Origin: CAVZLD01 sp963776055 | GTDB lineage: Bacteria > Planctomycetota > Planctomycetia > Pirellulales > Pirellulaceae | DNA: 64,000 bases | Assembly (NCBI GenBank): GCA_963776055.1 | Contig: CAVZLD010000011.1 | Location: 124,001 to 188,000, forward strand | Direction: 5' to 3' | Shown here: positions 20,063 to 28,631 of the stretch, in pieces | Layout: each line of letters opens with the position of its first letter | Numbering within the stretch: the stretch's first letter is position 1 | The notes under the pieces: generated by a model | Database searches by the model: none | What the model saw: the letters and a program-made list of their open reading frames with translations, nothing else | What the model was told of the DNA's origin: nothing | Translations under genes and position numbers: made by a program

Positions 20063-21070
20063 GTAAAGCCGCATCCTTCTTCTTGACGGGATTGCTCGTT
20101 GGCGTGTTGGTCGCGACAGCGGGCTTTGCGTGGGTTGTACGCAACCAGAACCAAGGAAACGGATTCGATCACGGTATTGAAACTGGCTCACAGCCTCGAT
20201 CAGAACCATCCGGTGCATCAAGCGATGATGTACATGGCCGAGCGACTTCACGAAAAGTCCAAGGGAACGGTCAGGCTGGAGATCTTTCCCAACGGTCAGC
20301 TTGGCACAGAGACGGAGTGCATCGAGCAACTACAACGAGGTGCCTTGGCGATGACAAAAACGTCATCAGCGCCTATCGAGAGCTTTGTTCCGGATATGGC
20401 CATCTTCGGTGTGCCCTATGCGTTTCGTGACGACGAACACTTCTGGAAAGTCGTCGAAAGCGACATCGGTCAGCAATTGCTCTCACAGGGAGAATCTGTG
20501 GGCTTACACGGGCTCTGTTACTACGACGCAGGCGCGCGCAGTTTCTATACGATCAGCACGCCCGTCATGACACCCAGCGACCTTCAGGGGCTCAAAATAC
20601 GAGTGCAGAAGAGCAAGACGGCGATGGATATGGTCGAAGCCCTGGGCGGATCACCGACGCCCATTCCCTGGGGAGAGTTGTACACGGCGCTGCAGCAGAA
20701 AATGGTCGATGGCGCCGAAAACAACACGCCCAGCTTCTATTCCAATCGCCACTTTGAAGTGTGCAAACACTTGACGATGGATGAGCATGCGCGTGTGCCG
20801 GACCTCTTGCTGATGAGCCAGAAGATCTGGGAGTCGCTCCCTTCTCACGTGCAACATGCCGTGCAGGAGGCCGCGAATGAATCGTCGGTTTATCAGCGTG
20901 AACTATGGAAACGAAAGAGCAAAGAGGTGCTGCAGGCCGTCGAGCGGGAGGGCGTTCACATTTATTACCCGGATAAATCACTTTTCGCACAGCAAGTGTC
21001 GGCGATGCACGAGAGCTACAAGGGCACGAGCGTTGGCGAATTGATCCGGCGGATCCAAGAGATGGAGTGA
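20059..21070 (+). CDS. TRAP transporter substrate-binding protein, DctP family (one frameshift)
   Basis: The gene starts with GTG at 20059 (GTGA overlap). It encodes a membrane-anchored signal (FFLTGLLVGVLVATAGFAWVV) and shifts frame once between about 20140 and 20180 into the binding domain. That domain has LKLAHSLDQNHPVHQAMMYM, the GTVRLEIFPNGQLGTETECI segment, AFRDDEHFWKV and LKIRVQKSKTAMDMVEALGG, with the conserved Arg for the ligand carboxylate. VDGAENNTPSFYSNRHFEVC is the family tail motif. DctP proteins usually bind organic or sugar acids. It works with the two genes that follow. ABC and TRAP systems in one unit are unusual. Confidence 0.86.
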
Positions 21071-21076
21071 TTGCAC

Positions 21077-21607
21077 ATGTGGAGTACGGTTGTTCACGTC
21101 AAGCGGCAGCTCACCTGGCTTCTGGAACAGTTTGTTGTGCTGATCGTAGCGGCCTTAGTGCTGGATGTATTGTGGGGCATCTGTACACGTTTCATCCTCG
21201 GTGCGCCGAGCCGATGGACGGAAGAGGTCGCGACGTTTCTCTTAATCTGGGTCGCGCTGCTTGGGGCGGCCGTTGCGTTCAGTCGTGATGAACACCTTGG
21301 CCTTGATTATTTCGTGAACAAGCTCGATCCCAGCGCGCAGAGGCTCCTGGCGATTATCGTACAGGTTCTGATCATGGCGTTTACCACTTCGGCGATGGTG
21401 TGTGGTGGCTATGTATTGGTGACGGAAACGCTGCAGTCTGGACAGGTCACGCCAGCGCTGGGGATCCGAATGGGGTATGTCTATTTGGCAGTGCCCGTGA
21501 GTGGCCTGTTCATTATCGCGTTCTGCCTGGAACGGCTCGTGAACTTGTGCTCCAGCAGTGAAGCCCTCCCGTCGAACGACGTGGACTTGCGACGGGAGGC
21601 GCCGTAG
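21077..21607 (+). CDS. TRAP transporter small permease, DctQ family
   Basis: The 176-residue inner-membrane protein has four hydrophobic helices. The family signature appears as RFILGAPSRWTEEVATFLLI and WVALLGAAVAFSRDEHLGLD. I start at the ATG at 21077, seven bases after the DctP stop; a TTG at 21071 in the same frame is less likely. The gene is intact, in contrast to the genes upstream. It forms the small membrane subunit with the DctM gene four bases downstream. Confidence 0.9.
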   Translation: MWSTVVHVKRQLTWLLEQFVVLIVAALVLDVLWGICTRFILGAPSRWTEEVATFLLIWVALLGAAVAFSRDEHLGLDYFVNKLDPSAQRLLAIIVQVLIMAFTTSAMVCGGYVLVTETLQSGQVTPALGIRMGYVYLAVPVSGLFIIAFCLERLVNLCSSSEALPSNDVDLRREAP

Positions 21608-21610
21608 CCC

Positions 21611-22903
21611 ATGGAGGCACAACTTGCCATTCTGGTCGTCAGTTTTCTGGTCCTCTTGGCGATGCATGTCCCGATCGCAATCGCAATTGGGATTTCCGCC
21701 CTGTTGACGATTGTGTCCCTGGGCGATGTGCCAGCGAACTACATTGTTGCGCAACGGATGAGTACGGGGATCGCGAGTTTTCCCCTGCTCGCAATTCCGT
21801 TCTTCATCCTGGCAGGAATGTTGATGGGTGAAGGGGGAATGGCTCGTCGATTGATTGACTTCGCATCGGCGCTGGTCGGTCGCTTTCCAGGAGGGCTGGC
21901 GTATGTGAATACGCTGACATGCATGATGTTCGGTGCCATTTCGGGATCAGCCACGGCAGCCGTGTCGTCCATCGGGGGAATGATGATCCCCGAAATGATC
22001 CGCAGAGGTTACGACCGCGACTACAGCGTGGCACTGACCACGTCCGCTGCCACGACCGGTTTGATTATTCCTCCGAGCAACATCATGATCGTCTTCGCGG
22101 TAGTGGCCGGAAACATATCCGTTGCGGCAATGTTCGTGGGTGGGATCCTGCCTGGAATTAGCGTGGGGTTGGCCATCATGCTGGTGTGTCGGCTCTTGAG
22201 TTCCCGGGGGGAACGGGAAGCAGGCGACCGTGTTACCTGGACCGAAACGCTGCAGGCCGCATGGGGCGCGATTCCCAGTCTCGTGCTGATTGTGATCGTG
22301 TTAGCGGGCATTCTGGGAGGAGCGTTTTCCGCCACCGAAGCTGCGGCGATCGCTGTGTTGTACGCTTTCGTCCTAGCGGTTTTCGTGTATCGAGAAGTTG
22401 CTTGGTCATCGCTACCTCGAATATGTCTCAAGACAGGCATTACCACGTCGGTCATTTTTCTGTTGATTGGTACGAGTCAAGCAATGAGCTGGGCGCTGGC
22501 ATACCAGAACATTCCTCAGTCAGTTAGCGCCGCGTTGCTGGCGATTACGGATAACCCGATCCTCATATTGTTGTTCATCAATCTGCTGCTGCTGTTCGTT
22601 GGCACATTCATGGACATGACCCCAGCCGTGCTGATTTTCACACCGATTTTCTTGCCGGTCGCTATCAGTATCGGCATCGATCCCATTCATTTTGGGATCA
22701 TTCTGATCGCGAACCTCTGTATTGGACTTTGCACTCCGCCGGTTGGGACCTGTCTGTTTGTGGGCTGTGGCGTGGGAAAGACTTCCATCGCCAAGGTGAC
22801 CCGTCCGATGATACCTTTCTTCCTCGCGATGTTTGCCGCCCTGATTCTAATTACCTATTGGCCGCCGCTCACGCTGTGGTTGCCGGAGCTGTTTGGATTA
22901 TGA
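21611..22903 (+). CDS. TRAP transporter large permease, DctM family
   Basis: The 430-residue inner-membrane protein has about 12 helices. Family marks include PLLAIPFFILAGMLMGEGGM, the FPGGLAYVNTLTCMMFGAIS region with GSATAAVSSIG, IIPPSNIMIVFAVVAGNISV and GLCTPPVGTCLFVGCGVGK. It is the ion-coupled transport subunit; length and motifs are standard and no frame break occurs. It is the last gene of the operon that begins at 10945. The ligand is unknown, but the context suggests a sugar acid or sugar derivative. Confidence 0.92.
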   Translation: MEAQLAILVVSFLVLLAMHVPIAIAIGISALLTIVSLGDVPANYIVAQRMSTGIASFPLLAIPFFILAGMLMGEGGMARRLIDFASALVGRFPGGLAYVNTLTCMMFGAISGSATAAVSSIGGMMIPEMIRRGYDRDYSVALTTSAATTGLIIPPSNIMIVFAVVAGNISVAAMFVGGILPGISVGLAIMLVCRLLSSRGEREAGDRVTWTETLQAAWGAIPSLVLIVIVLAGILGGAFSATEAAAIAVLYAFVLAVFVYREVAWSSLPRICLKTGITTSVIFLLIGTSQAMSWALAYQNIPQSVSAALLAITDNPILILLFINLLLLFVGTFMDMTPAVLIFTPIFLPVAISIGIDPIHFGIILIANLCIGLCTPPVGTCLFVGCGVGKTSIAKVTRPMIPFFLAMFAALILITYWPPLTLWLPELFGL

Positions 22904-23047
22904 CATGCCGCCGGAATGCATCCTGCCCTGTGACTTGCCACGGGCCCATCTTGGAATGACAATGGAGTTGTAGTCAACTCGGGCGTATGCGCTTTCCAAC
23001 GCACGAGATTGCGTTCTTCCGCATTTGCAGAAGGAAGGCTTGTCATC

Positions 23048-24067
23048 ATGGCTCATCGATTATTGTGCGTCGCATGGCTTCTGATCGGGTATGCCACCAC
23101 AGTTGCATCCGCCCAAGACGGTATATTGGCGGTCGGTGATGTTGCGCCGGATTTTCATCTACCCAAGCATGATCAACAGGCAGATGAGAGTGTCAACTTG
23201 TACGACTACGAAGGCAGCGTTGTGCTGCTGGATTTTTTCGCGTATTGGTGTGGCCACTGCCAAGTTGCTGCTTCCGAATTGCATCCGGAAATAGCGGAGT
23301 ATTATGCCGAGGCGGGTGGCAACCCCAGCGGCGTGCCTGTGCATCTGGTTCCGATTAGTGTTGACAACCGCAATGCCCCGGCCGTCAGTCAGTTCGCCGA
23401 GGCGTACGGGCTGGAGTTCGTCCTCGACGACACCTTCGGAGATGTTTTCTGGCTCTACAGTGAGGGCCTAATTCCGCATCTCGCCATCATCAACGGTGTC
23501 GCAGGCGCCAACTACGAACGGTGGGAGATTCTCTATACCGACTCGGGATACGGCAGCGGTGGATTCCGGTCGCTGCGATCCATTATCGATTCGGTGGTGC
23601 CCGAATTGCCGGCGTTCGACTTCAACGCAGACGGAGATGTCGACTTGACGGACATTGATTTGCTGATTGGTAAGATCATCGTGGGGAGCGACGAACAGGT
23701 ATTTGACGTGAATGCGGACGGAATGGTGGACGAGGGCGACCTCCGGGCACTTGTCACAGATTCGGAAAAAATGAATACGTACCTTGGCGACGCCAATCTT
23801 GATCTGCAGTTCGACAGCAACGACATGGTGCAGGTTTTCACTGCGGGGAAATACGAAAGGGAGGACTCAGCGGGCTGGGCGGAAGGCGATTGGAACGGAG
23901 ATGGCCTCTTCAACAGTAGTGACATGATGGCGGCATTCGTCGGCGGTGGGTATGAGCAGGGCCATCGGACGGATGCGGTAATGGTGCCGGAGCCTGGTGG
24001 GTGGTTGCTGTTCGTGCTTGGGGCCATTCCCTTGTTGCTCGATCGCTTGACTCGTTGTCTCGTTTGA
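23048..24067 (+). CDS. Secreted redoxin (TlpA/AhpC-like) with dockerin-like repeats and PEP-CTERM anchor
   Basis: The 339-residue protein starts at 23048 (GAAGGAAGG upstream) with signal peptide MAHRLLCVAWLLIGYATTVASA. Residues 25-185 form a thioredoxin-fold domain with active site WCGHC (67-71), preceded by VVLLDFFAY. Residues about 195-295 hold two pairs of calcium-type dockerin loops (DFNADGDVDLTD, DVNADGMVDEGD, GDANLDLQFDSND, GDWNGDGLFNSSD). The C terminus is a PEP-CTERM signal: VPEPGG near 313, a hydrophobic helix, then a short Arg-containing tail. It therefore looks exported, processed and surface-attached, and may handle disulfide exchange outside the cytoplasm. The partner is unknown. 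It converges with the UrtA-like gene. Confidence 0.83.
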   Translation: MAHRLLCVAWLLIGYATTVASAQDGILAVGDVAPDFHLPKHDQQADESVNLYDYEGSVVLLDFFAYWCGHCQVAASELHPEIAEYYAEAGGNPSGVPVHLVPISVDNRNAPAVSQFAEAYGLEFVLDDTFGDVFWLYSEGLIPHLAIINGVAGANYERWEILYTDSGYGSGGFRSLRSIIDSVVPELPAFDFNADGDVDLTDIDLLIGKIIVGSDEQVFDVNADGMVDEGDLRALVTDSEKMNTYLGDANLDLQFDSNDMVQVFTAGKYEREDSAGWAEGDWNGDGLFNSSDMMAAFVGGGYEQGHRTDAVMVPEPGGWLLFVLGAIPLLLDRLTRCLV

Positions 24068-24092
24068 CGACCATCAAACGGGAGGCACAGCG

Positions 24093-25430
24093 TCAAGGCT
24101 TGATTGGCACCGGCTCTCCTTCGACCAGTCCGTCATCTGTCCAGTCGCAACGCCAACCGGGGAAGGCGTTTTGGGGGAAGGGGTCCGGCGCGAGGACACG
24201 CGGCGCTTCGTAGACGATGTCGAACTGTCGATCGGAACGAATCCTGCCCACTCGGCAGCGTTTCGTCAGATGCTGGTTCCGGGGATTAAGGGAAACGGTG
24301 CCCCCCGGCGCATCGAATTGAATCCCATTCGCAAGCGCGGCGCGGACGGAACTCGGATCGGCGGAGCCAGCAAGTTCGACGGCGATTTTCCACAAGTGAA
24401 CGGCCACGTAAGCCGCCTCCATCGGGTCACTCAATACTCGGTCTTCCCCATACTCCTGCTGAAAACCTGAGACCAACAGGCGATTACGCGGAGAATCAAT
24501 CGACTGAAAGTAGTTGCTGGCCGCCAGGTGTCCTTCCACTGTCTCCGGCAGTAATCCGCGGAGTTCATCCTCGCCGATGCTGGTCGCGAGTACGGGAAGG
24601 TCGGCGGCGGAGATTCCTTGTCGCTGCAATTCGTTGTAGAAGTGCAGATTACTATCGCCGTTGATCATATTGACCACCACGTCCGCTTCACTGGCCACAA
24701 TCTCACGTATGACCTCTTCATAATCGCGGTGCCCAAAGGGGGTGTACCGTTTCCCGACGATCTCCGTGTCCGGATACGTCGCTTCGAAATGTTGGGTGAT
24801 CACATGACTCAGAGTCCACGGAAAAACATAGTCTGATCCCAGGAGGAAGAATCGGCGTTTGGAACCACCGGAAAGACTGCGGAGCCAGTCTAGCGCCGGA
24901 AGCATCTGCTGGTTGGGAACCGACCCCGTGTAGACGATATTCGGAGAACACTCATTACCCTCGTACTGCACCGGATAGAAAAGCAGCCCATCCGTTTGCT
25001 CAAAGACGGGCAATACCGCCTTCCGGCTCGCCGATGTCCAGCAGCCAAATACGACGACGACTTCTTCCTCTACCAGTAACTTCAGCGCACGTTTCGGAAA
25101 TAGATCTTCGAATCGCGAACGGGGATCCTCCACGACCGGTTCGAGCATTTGCCCAAGGACTCCTCCCTGAGCGTTGATTTCTTCGATGGCAAACAGTTCG
25201 ATGTCGCGAAGTGACGTTTCGCTGATGGCCATCGTTCCGGTTTGGGAATGGAGGATCCCGACACGGATGGTATTTTCCTTCTTCACTTCAGGCCGACAAC
25301 CCGACGTCAATACCGCACTTCCCGCGCAGCTGGCACCAACGAGTGACGCGTTGACCCGCCCAAGAAAATCTCGACGAGAAATTGGCGAATCCGAGTCGGA
25401 ACGACGATCATGCATGGCGTTCGAAAGCAT
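24093..25430 (-). CDS. Urea/amide ABC transporter-type substrate-binding protein, UrtA-like lipoprotein
   Basis: The 445-residue protein has a Tat motif (SRRDFLG) and a lipobox (LTSGC), so it is probably an exported lipoprotein. The mature part matches UrtA/AmiC-type receptors: IRVGILHSQTGTMAISETSL, GCWTSASRKAVLPVFEQTDG, LLFYPVQYEGNECSPNIVYT, ADVVVNMINGDSNLHFYNEL and DPMEAAYVAVHLWKIAVELA. Such proteins bind urea, short amides or branched amino acids. No permease or ATPase gene is nearby, so it may be a sensor or use a distant transporter. It starts nine bases after the DUF4239 gene on the same strand. Confidence 0.85.
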   Translation of the reverse strand: MLSNAMHDRRSDSDSPISRRDFLGRVNASLVGASCAGSAVLTSGCRPEVKKENTIRVGILHSQTGTMAISETSLRDIELFAIEEINAQGGVLGQMLEPVVEDPRSRFEDLFPKRALKLLVEEEVVVVFGCWTSASRKAVLPVFEQTDGLLFYPVQYEGNECSPNIVYTGSVPNQQMLPALDWLRSLSGGSKRRFFLLGSDYVFPWTLSHVITQHFEATYPDTEIVGKRYTPFGHRDYEEVIREIVASEADVVVNMINGDSNLHFYNELQRQGISAADLPVLATSIGEDELRGLLPETVEGHLAASNYFQSIDSPRNRLLVSGFQQEYGEDRVLSDPMEAAYVAVHLWKIAVELAGSADPSSVRAALANGIQFDAPGGTVSLNPRNQHLTKRCRVGRIRSDRQFDIVYEAPRVLAPDPFPQNAFPGWRCDWTDDGLVEGEPVPIKP

Positions 25431-25439
25431 GGAATTCTG

Positions 25440-26222
25440 TCAGTCTCGCATCTTAGCCCAGTAGAGGATTTTGAACGGTTCCGATGAGACACTCACGTCG
25501 CCTTGAAATGGACGATCCATCACTCCGATGAGCATGATCATCGTTCCCAGGAAGAAAGCAAGGATTCCTCCAAGAAACAATTGCGTTACGAACTTCATGT
25601 CAAACAGCCAAATCAAAGCGATGTTGAGAAGTGCCCCAACGAACACGACATACCACATGACCGCCGGGATTCCTGTCGTGATGGAATTCTCACGAACCCG
25701 ATGGCTCTCCAAGAAAACATTGAACTGGCGGATCGTTTCGGCATGCACGATCTTCTGAGTCTCGGTTTGCGGCTCGAAAGCGAGGAGCCGTTCGTGGAAT
25801 GCGGAAATACGAGTTTGCTCACCAGACGGGATCTCGCCCCGGGAATAGTCGTTCCAGGCGTACTTGTACACGTAGCGGCAGTAATCGCGCAACAGCCAAC
25901 GCAGATTCTGTCCGTGCGGCGCTGGATAGGTGCTGACGTCCTGATTCAGTGCATCCAGTGCGGCAACCTCTCGCGCGATGTTGTTTTCGACATCTGTCAT
26001 GTTCTGGTAGGAAGCGACGGCGATCAAACCCAGCAGGAGTCCATAGAAGACGCCAAAACAGGAAAGGACGTGACCCACGACCTCATTCGAGCCGCGCCGA
26101 CTCCTCACAAATAGACGCAGAAACGGACGAAGGAAGATACACCCTAACCAGCAGTAGCCGACAAAGATTACGGCGGTTACGGTGATCAGAGGTCCGAGCG
26201 GTAAGTCGTAAATCGAAATCAC
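25440..26222 (-). CDS. DUF4239 (bestrophin-like) inner-membrane protein
   Basis: The 260-residue protein has two N-terminal helices (LITVTAVIFVGYCWLGCIF; VLSCFGVFYGLLLGLIAVAS), a soluble region from about residue 70 to 175, and two C-terminal helices (AVMWYVVFVGALLNIALIWL; LFLGGILAFFLGTMIMLIGV). FYGLLLGLIAVASYQNM and the final MDRPFQGDVSVSSEPF match DUF4239. The start is a GTG. The function is not known; similarity to bestrophin channels suggests an ion-conducting role. It sits between two substrate-binding-protein genes on one strand, nine bases ahead of the UrtA-like gene. Confidence 0.78.
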   Translation of the reverse strand: MISIYDLPLGPLITVTAVIFVGYCWLGCIFLRPFLRLFVRSRRGSNEVVGHVLSCFGVFYGLLLGLIAVASYQNMTDVENNIAREVAALDALNQDVSTYPAPHGQNLRWLLRDYCRYVYKYAWNDYSRGEIPSGEQTRISAFHERLLAFEPQTETQKIVHAETIRQFNVFLESHRVRENSITTGIPAVMWYVVFVGALLNIALIWLFDMKFVTQLFLGGILAFFLGTMIMLIGVMDRPFQGDVSVSSEPFKILYWAKMRD

Positions 26223-26339
26223 GGTTGCGGCATCCCGTTGAACGCGAGGAAATCGTGGTGGCTGGTGCTCTTCGCGAGAGGAATCCAGGCGGAGCTGAAC
26301 TGGTTTGTCATTGAGATATTCTCCCGGCAGTGGTCCAGT

Positions 26340-28066
26340 TTAATCCGTCGCGGGGCGAAAACGCAGGTCGTTGTAAAGTTTCTCCACCTGCTCCACCATA
26401 TCTCCGATCGCTCGAAAGGTCCGTAGATCGGGATCGCCCTGTGGATAGCTGGCCGGGTTCGAGCGTTCTGCCTCGGAAAGCCGTTGGAAAGCCTCCTGGT
26501 TCGGATTGGTGAAAGGAATCTCAGCCGAAATCATCAGGCTGATTTCCGGCCGCAGAATAAAGTTGATGAACTGCTCCGCCGCAGCCTGGTGAGGAGCACC
26601 CCGCGGAATGGCGAGGCAATCGATGTAGCGGTGCGCTCCCTCCTTCGGCAACACGTATTGGTAGGCAGGTGACCGCTTCAGAAGGGTGCCCGCGTCACCG
26701 CTCCATGTGATCGCAATATCGGCGTTTCCACTGAGCATGACCCGGGCCGCAGTATCCGAATCGAACTCCGACACCTGCGGCATCCACTCCTCCCAAACCG
26801 TCTTAACCTTTTGTAACACTTCGGGATTCACTTCATTGACTGGTAAACCAAGGTAGCAAAGCGCCCAGCCGAGCCATTCCCGAGCATCACTCAACGCGAC
26901 AATTCGCCCTCGGTACTTTCCCGAGAATACATCTCCATATCCGAGGACAGGCTCCTTGACGCGTTCCGTATTCACGACAATCCCAACGGTACCTGCAAGC
27001 CACGGAACGCTGTAGGCTGCCTCGGGATCGTGCGGGAGTCGACGGAAATGTGGGTCGAGATTCTTTAAATTCGGTATCCTATCGCGCCGAATAGGCTGCA
27101 GGGCGTTGCGCTTGATCAATGCCTCCACCGCGTAGTCGCTCGGCTGAATTAAGTCGTAGCGCCGCCCAACGAGCCGGTTACGGAGCAATTCCTCATTCGT
27201 GTTGTAGTACTCGCGCAGCACGCGAATCCCCGTTTCCTTCGCAAAAGCGGCCGTGACCGATTCGGGAACATAACCCGGCCAGCAGTAGAGTACTAAAGGT
27301 TCCTGCGTCAGACCGTGTTGCTCCGTCGCTTCTACTGCGGCGACTTCCGCCTGCTCCCCGCTCTGCTTCTCCTCCGCCATCGGTTCTTCGTTTACCGCCT
27401 CTGCCTTCTCTTCCTGCTCCGCCTCTGTTGCTTCCTCTGTTGCTTCCTCTGTTGCTTCCTCTGTTGCTTCCTCTGTTGCTTCCTCTGTTGCTTCCTCTGT
27501 TGCTTCCTCTGTTGCTTCCTCTGTTGCTTCCTCTGTTGCTTCCTCTGTTGCTTCCTCTGTTGCTTCCTCTGTTGCTTCCTCTGTTGCTTCCTCTGTCTGC
27601 TTCCTCTGTCGCTTCCTCTGTCGCTTCCTCTGTCGCTTCCTCTGTCGCTTCCTCTGTCGCTTCCTCTGTCGCTTCCTCTGTCGACTTCCTCTGTCGATTC
27701 CTCTGTCGCTTCCTCTGTCGCTTCCTCTGTCGCTTCCTCTGTCGATTCCTCTGTCGATTCCTCTGTCGCTTCCTCTGTCGATTCCTCTGTCGATTCCTCT
27801 GTCGATTCCCCTGCCGATTCCCCTGCCAATTCCCCCATCTCCGCGTCCAAGTGCTGTCTGACCGACTGTTCGTCCGCAGCTCGCGCCTGCGCCGGCTCCG
27901 CGAATCGCGCCAACACACACCTTGCGTTGCCGATTCCCAGAACGGGGAACAAGATCAGTGCAAGAGTGACAATTCGACGGAGTTTGAGCGCGGCGAATCT
28001 TGGACTATCCGTCGTCTGTTCGATCGGCCCCGTCGCATTCCCCGACCTGATCCTGAAGCGAGCCAT
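26340..28066 (-). CDS. PotD-like extracellular solute-binding protein on a TEEA-repeat stalk (two frame breaks in the repeat)
   Basis: The C-terminal 320 residues form a spermidine/putrescine-type binding protein (LVLYCWPGYVPESVTAAFAK, YDLIQPSDYAVEALIKRNAL, VPWLAGTVGIVVNTERV, DIAITWSGDAGTLLKRSP, CLAIPRGAPHQAAAEQFINF). The N terminus, in another frame, has an export or anchor helix (RRIVTLALILFPVLGIG). Between them lies an acidic low-complexity tract of about 137 residues (GELAGESAGEST, then TEES/TEEA). The three parts join only if the two 13-base repeat units at 27675 and 27590 are read as 12. If so, the receptor sits on a long acidic stalk. The start is uncertain (28066, or 28123 further upstream). 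No permease is near. Confidence 0.7.
27422..27831. repeat. Tandem 12-bp minisatellite, about 34 units, inside the PotD-like gene
   Basis: The + strand unit is CCTCTGTTGCTT or CCTCTGTCGCTT/CCTCTGTCGATT, read on the minus strand as Thr-Glu-Glu-Ala/Ser. There are 14 TTGCTT-type units (27422-27589), a 13-base unit (27590-27602), six TCGCTT units, a second 13-base unit (27675-27687), and twelve mixed units ending in CCCCTGCCGATT and CCCCTGCCAATT. The two 13-base units change the reading frame; all others keep it. Confidence 0.95.
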
Positions 28067-28631
28067 TCCGACCCCGATTTTCCGTTTGGCAGTCACGTTA
28101 GTATTCCACTGATGCGGCTTCATGACGCACGAAGTATTGCAGTTGAAGAGCACAATGTCTGAAGTCCGTTCGGAACAATTCGCACGAGACACGCCAAGCG
28201 GCATGCCACGCGAAAGAGAAATCGGCACATGCTTGCGGAGGTAGTGAATGCACAATCAAAAGACTACCGGAATCGAGACGGTCTCGGTTACTGATGCGCC
28301 ACACAGCGCGCGGAGCGGCATTTCCGGAGCCCCGGCCAATATGACCATCCCCTGGTCGTTGCGTCAAGTCATTTCGCCCTTGAGTTGGCAGCCTCTGCTA
28401 GAAGGGGGCTCCCACTTTATGTTCTGCCCGGGCGGAGTCGGAGTCAGTCCACCTTCTTGCCCCGATTGGACGCGGAATCCCGCAGCGGCTGCCATACGGC
28501 CGTCACCGTTTGCTCGTTCGGGGGTTCAGGTACACGAACACGCTTCCCACCAACCTGCACCTTGGCGGGCAGGCATCTCCACGGAAACAAGCTCGCAGAA
28601 TTTCGTACGAGCTGGCTGAGAATCGGCTGGA
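28067..28631. other. Intergenic region between porin and PotD-like genes
   Basis: These 565 bases separate two leftward genes. The frame of the PotD-like gene stays open to 28255, but the translated sequence lacks any family feature. No other gene, hairpin or repeat was recognised. A separate promoter for the downstream genes could lie here. Confidence 0.45.

Noticed and set aside
27315..28162. Long Leu/Cys- and Ser-rich open frames on the plus strand opposite the PotD-like gene
   Set aside because: They are produced by the 12-bp repeat being stop-free in several frames; there is no motif, export signal or ribosome site, and the minus strand carries the recognisable export helix and PotD domain.
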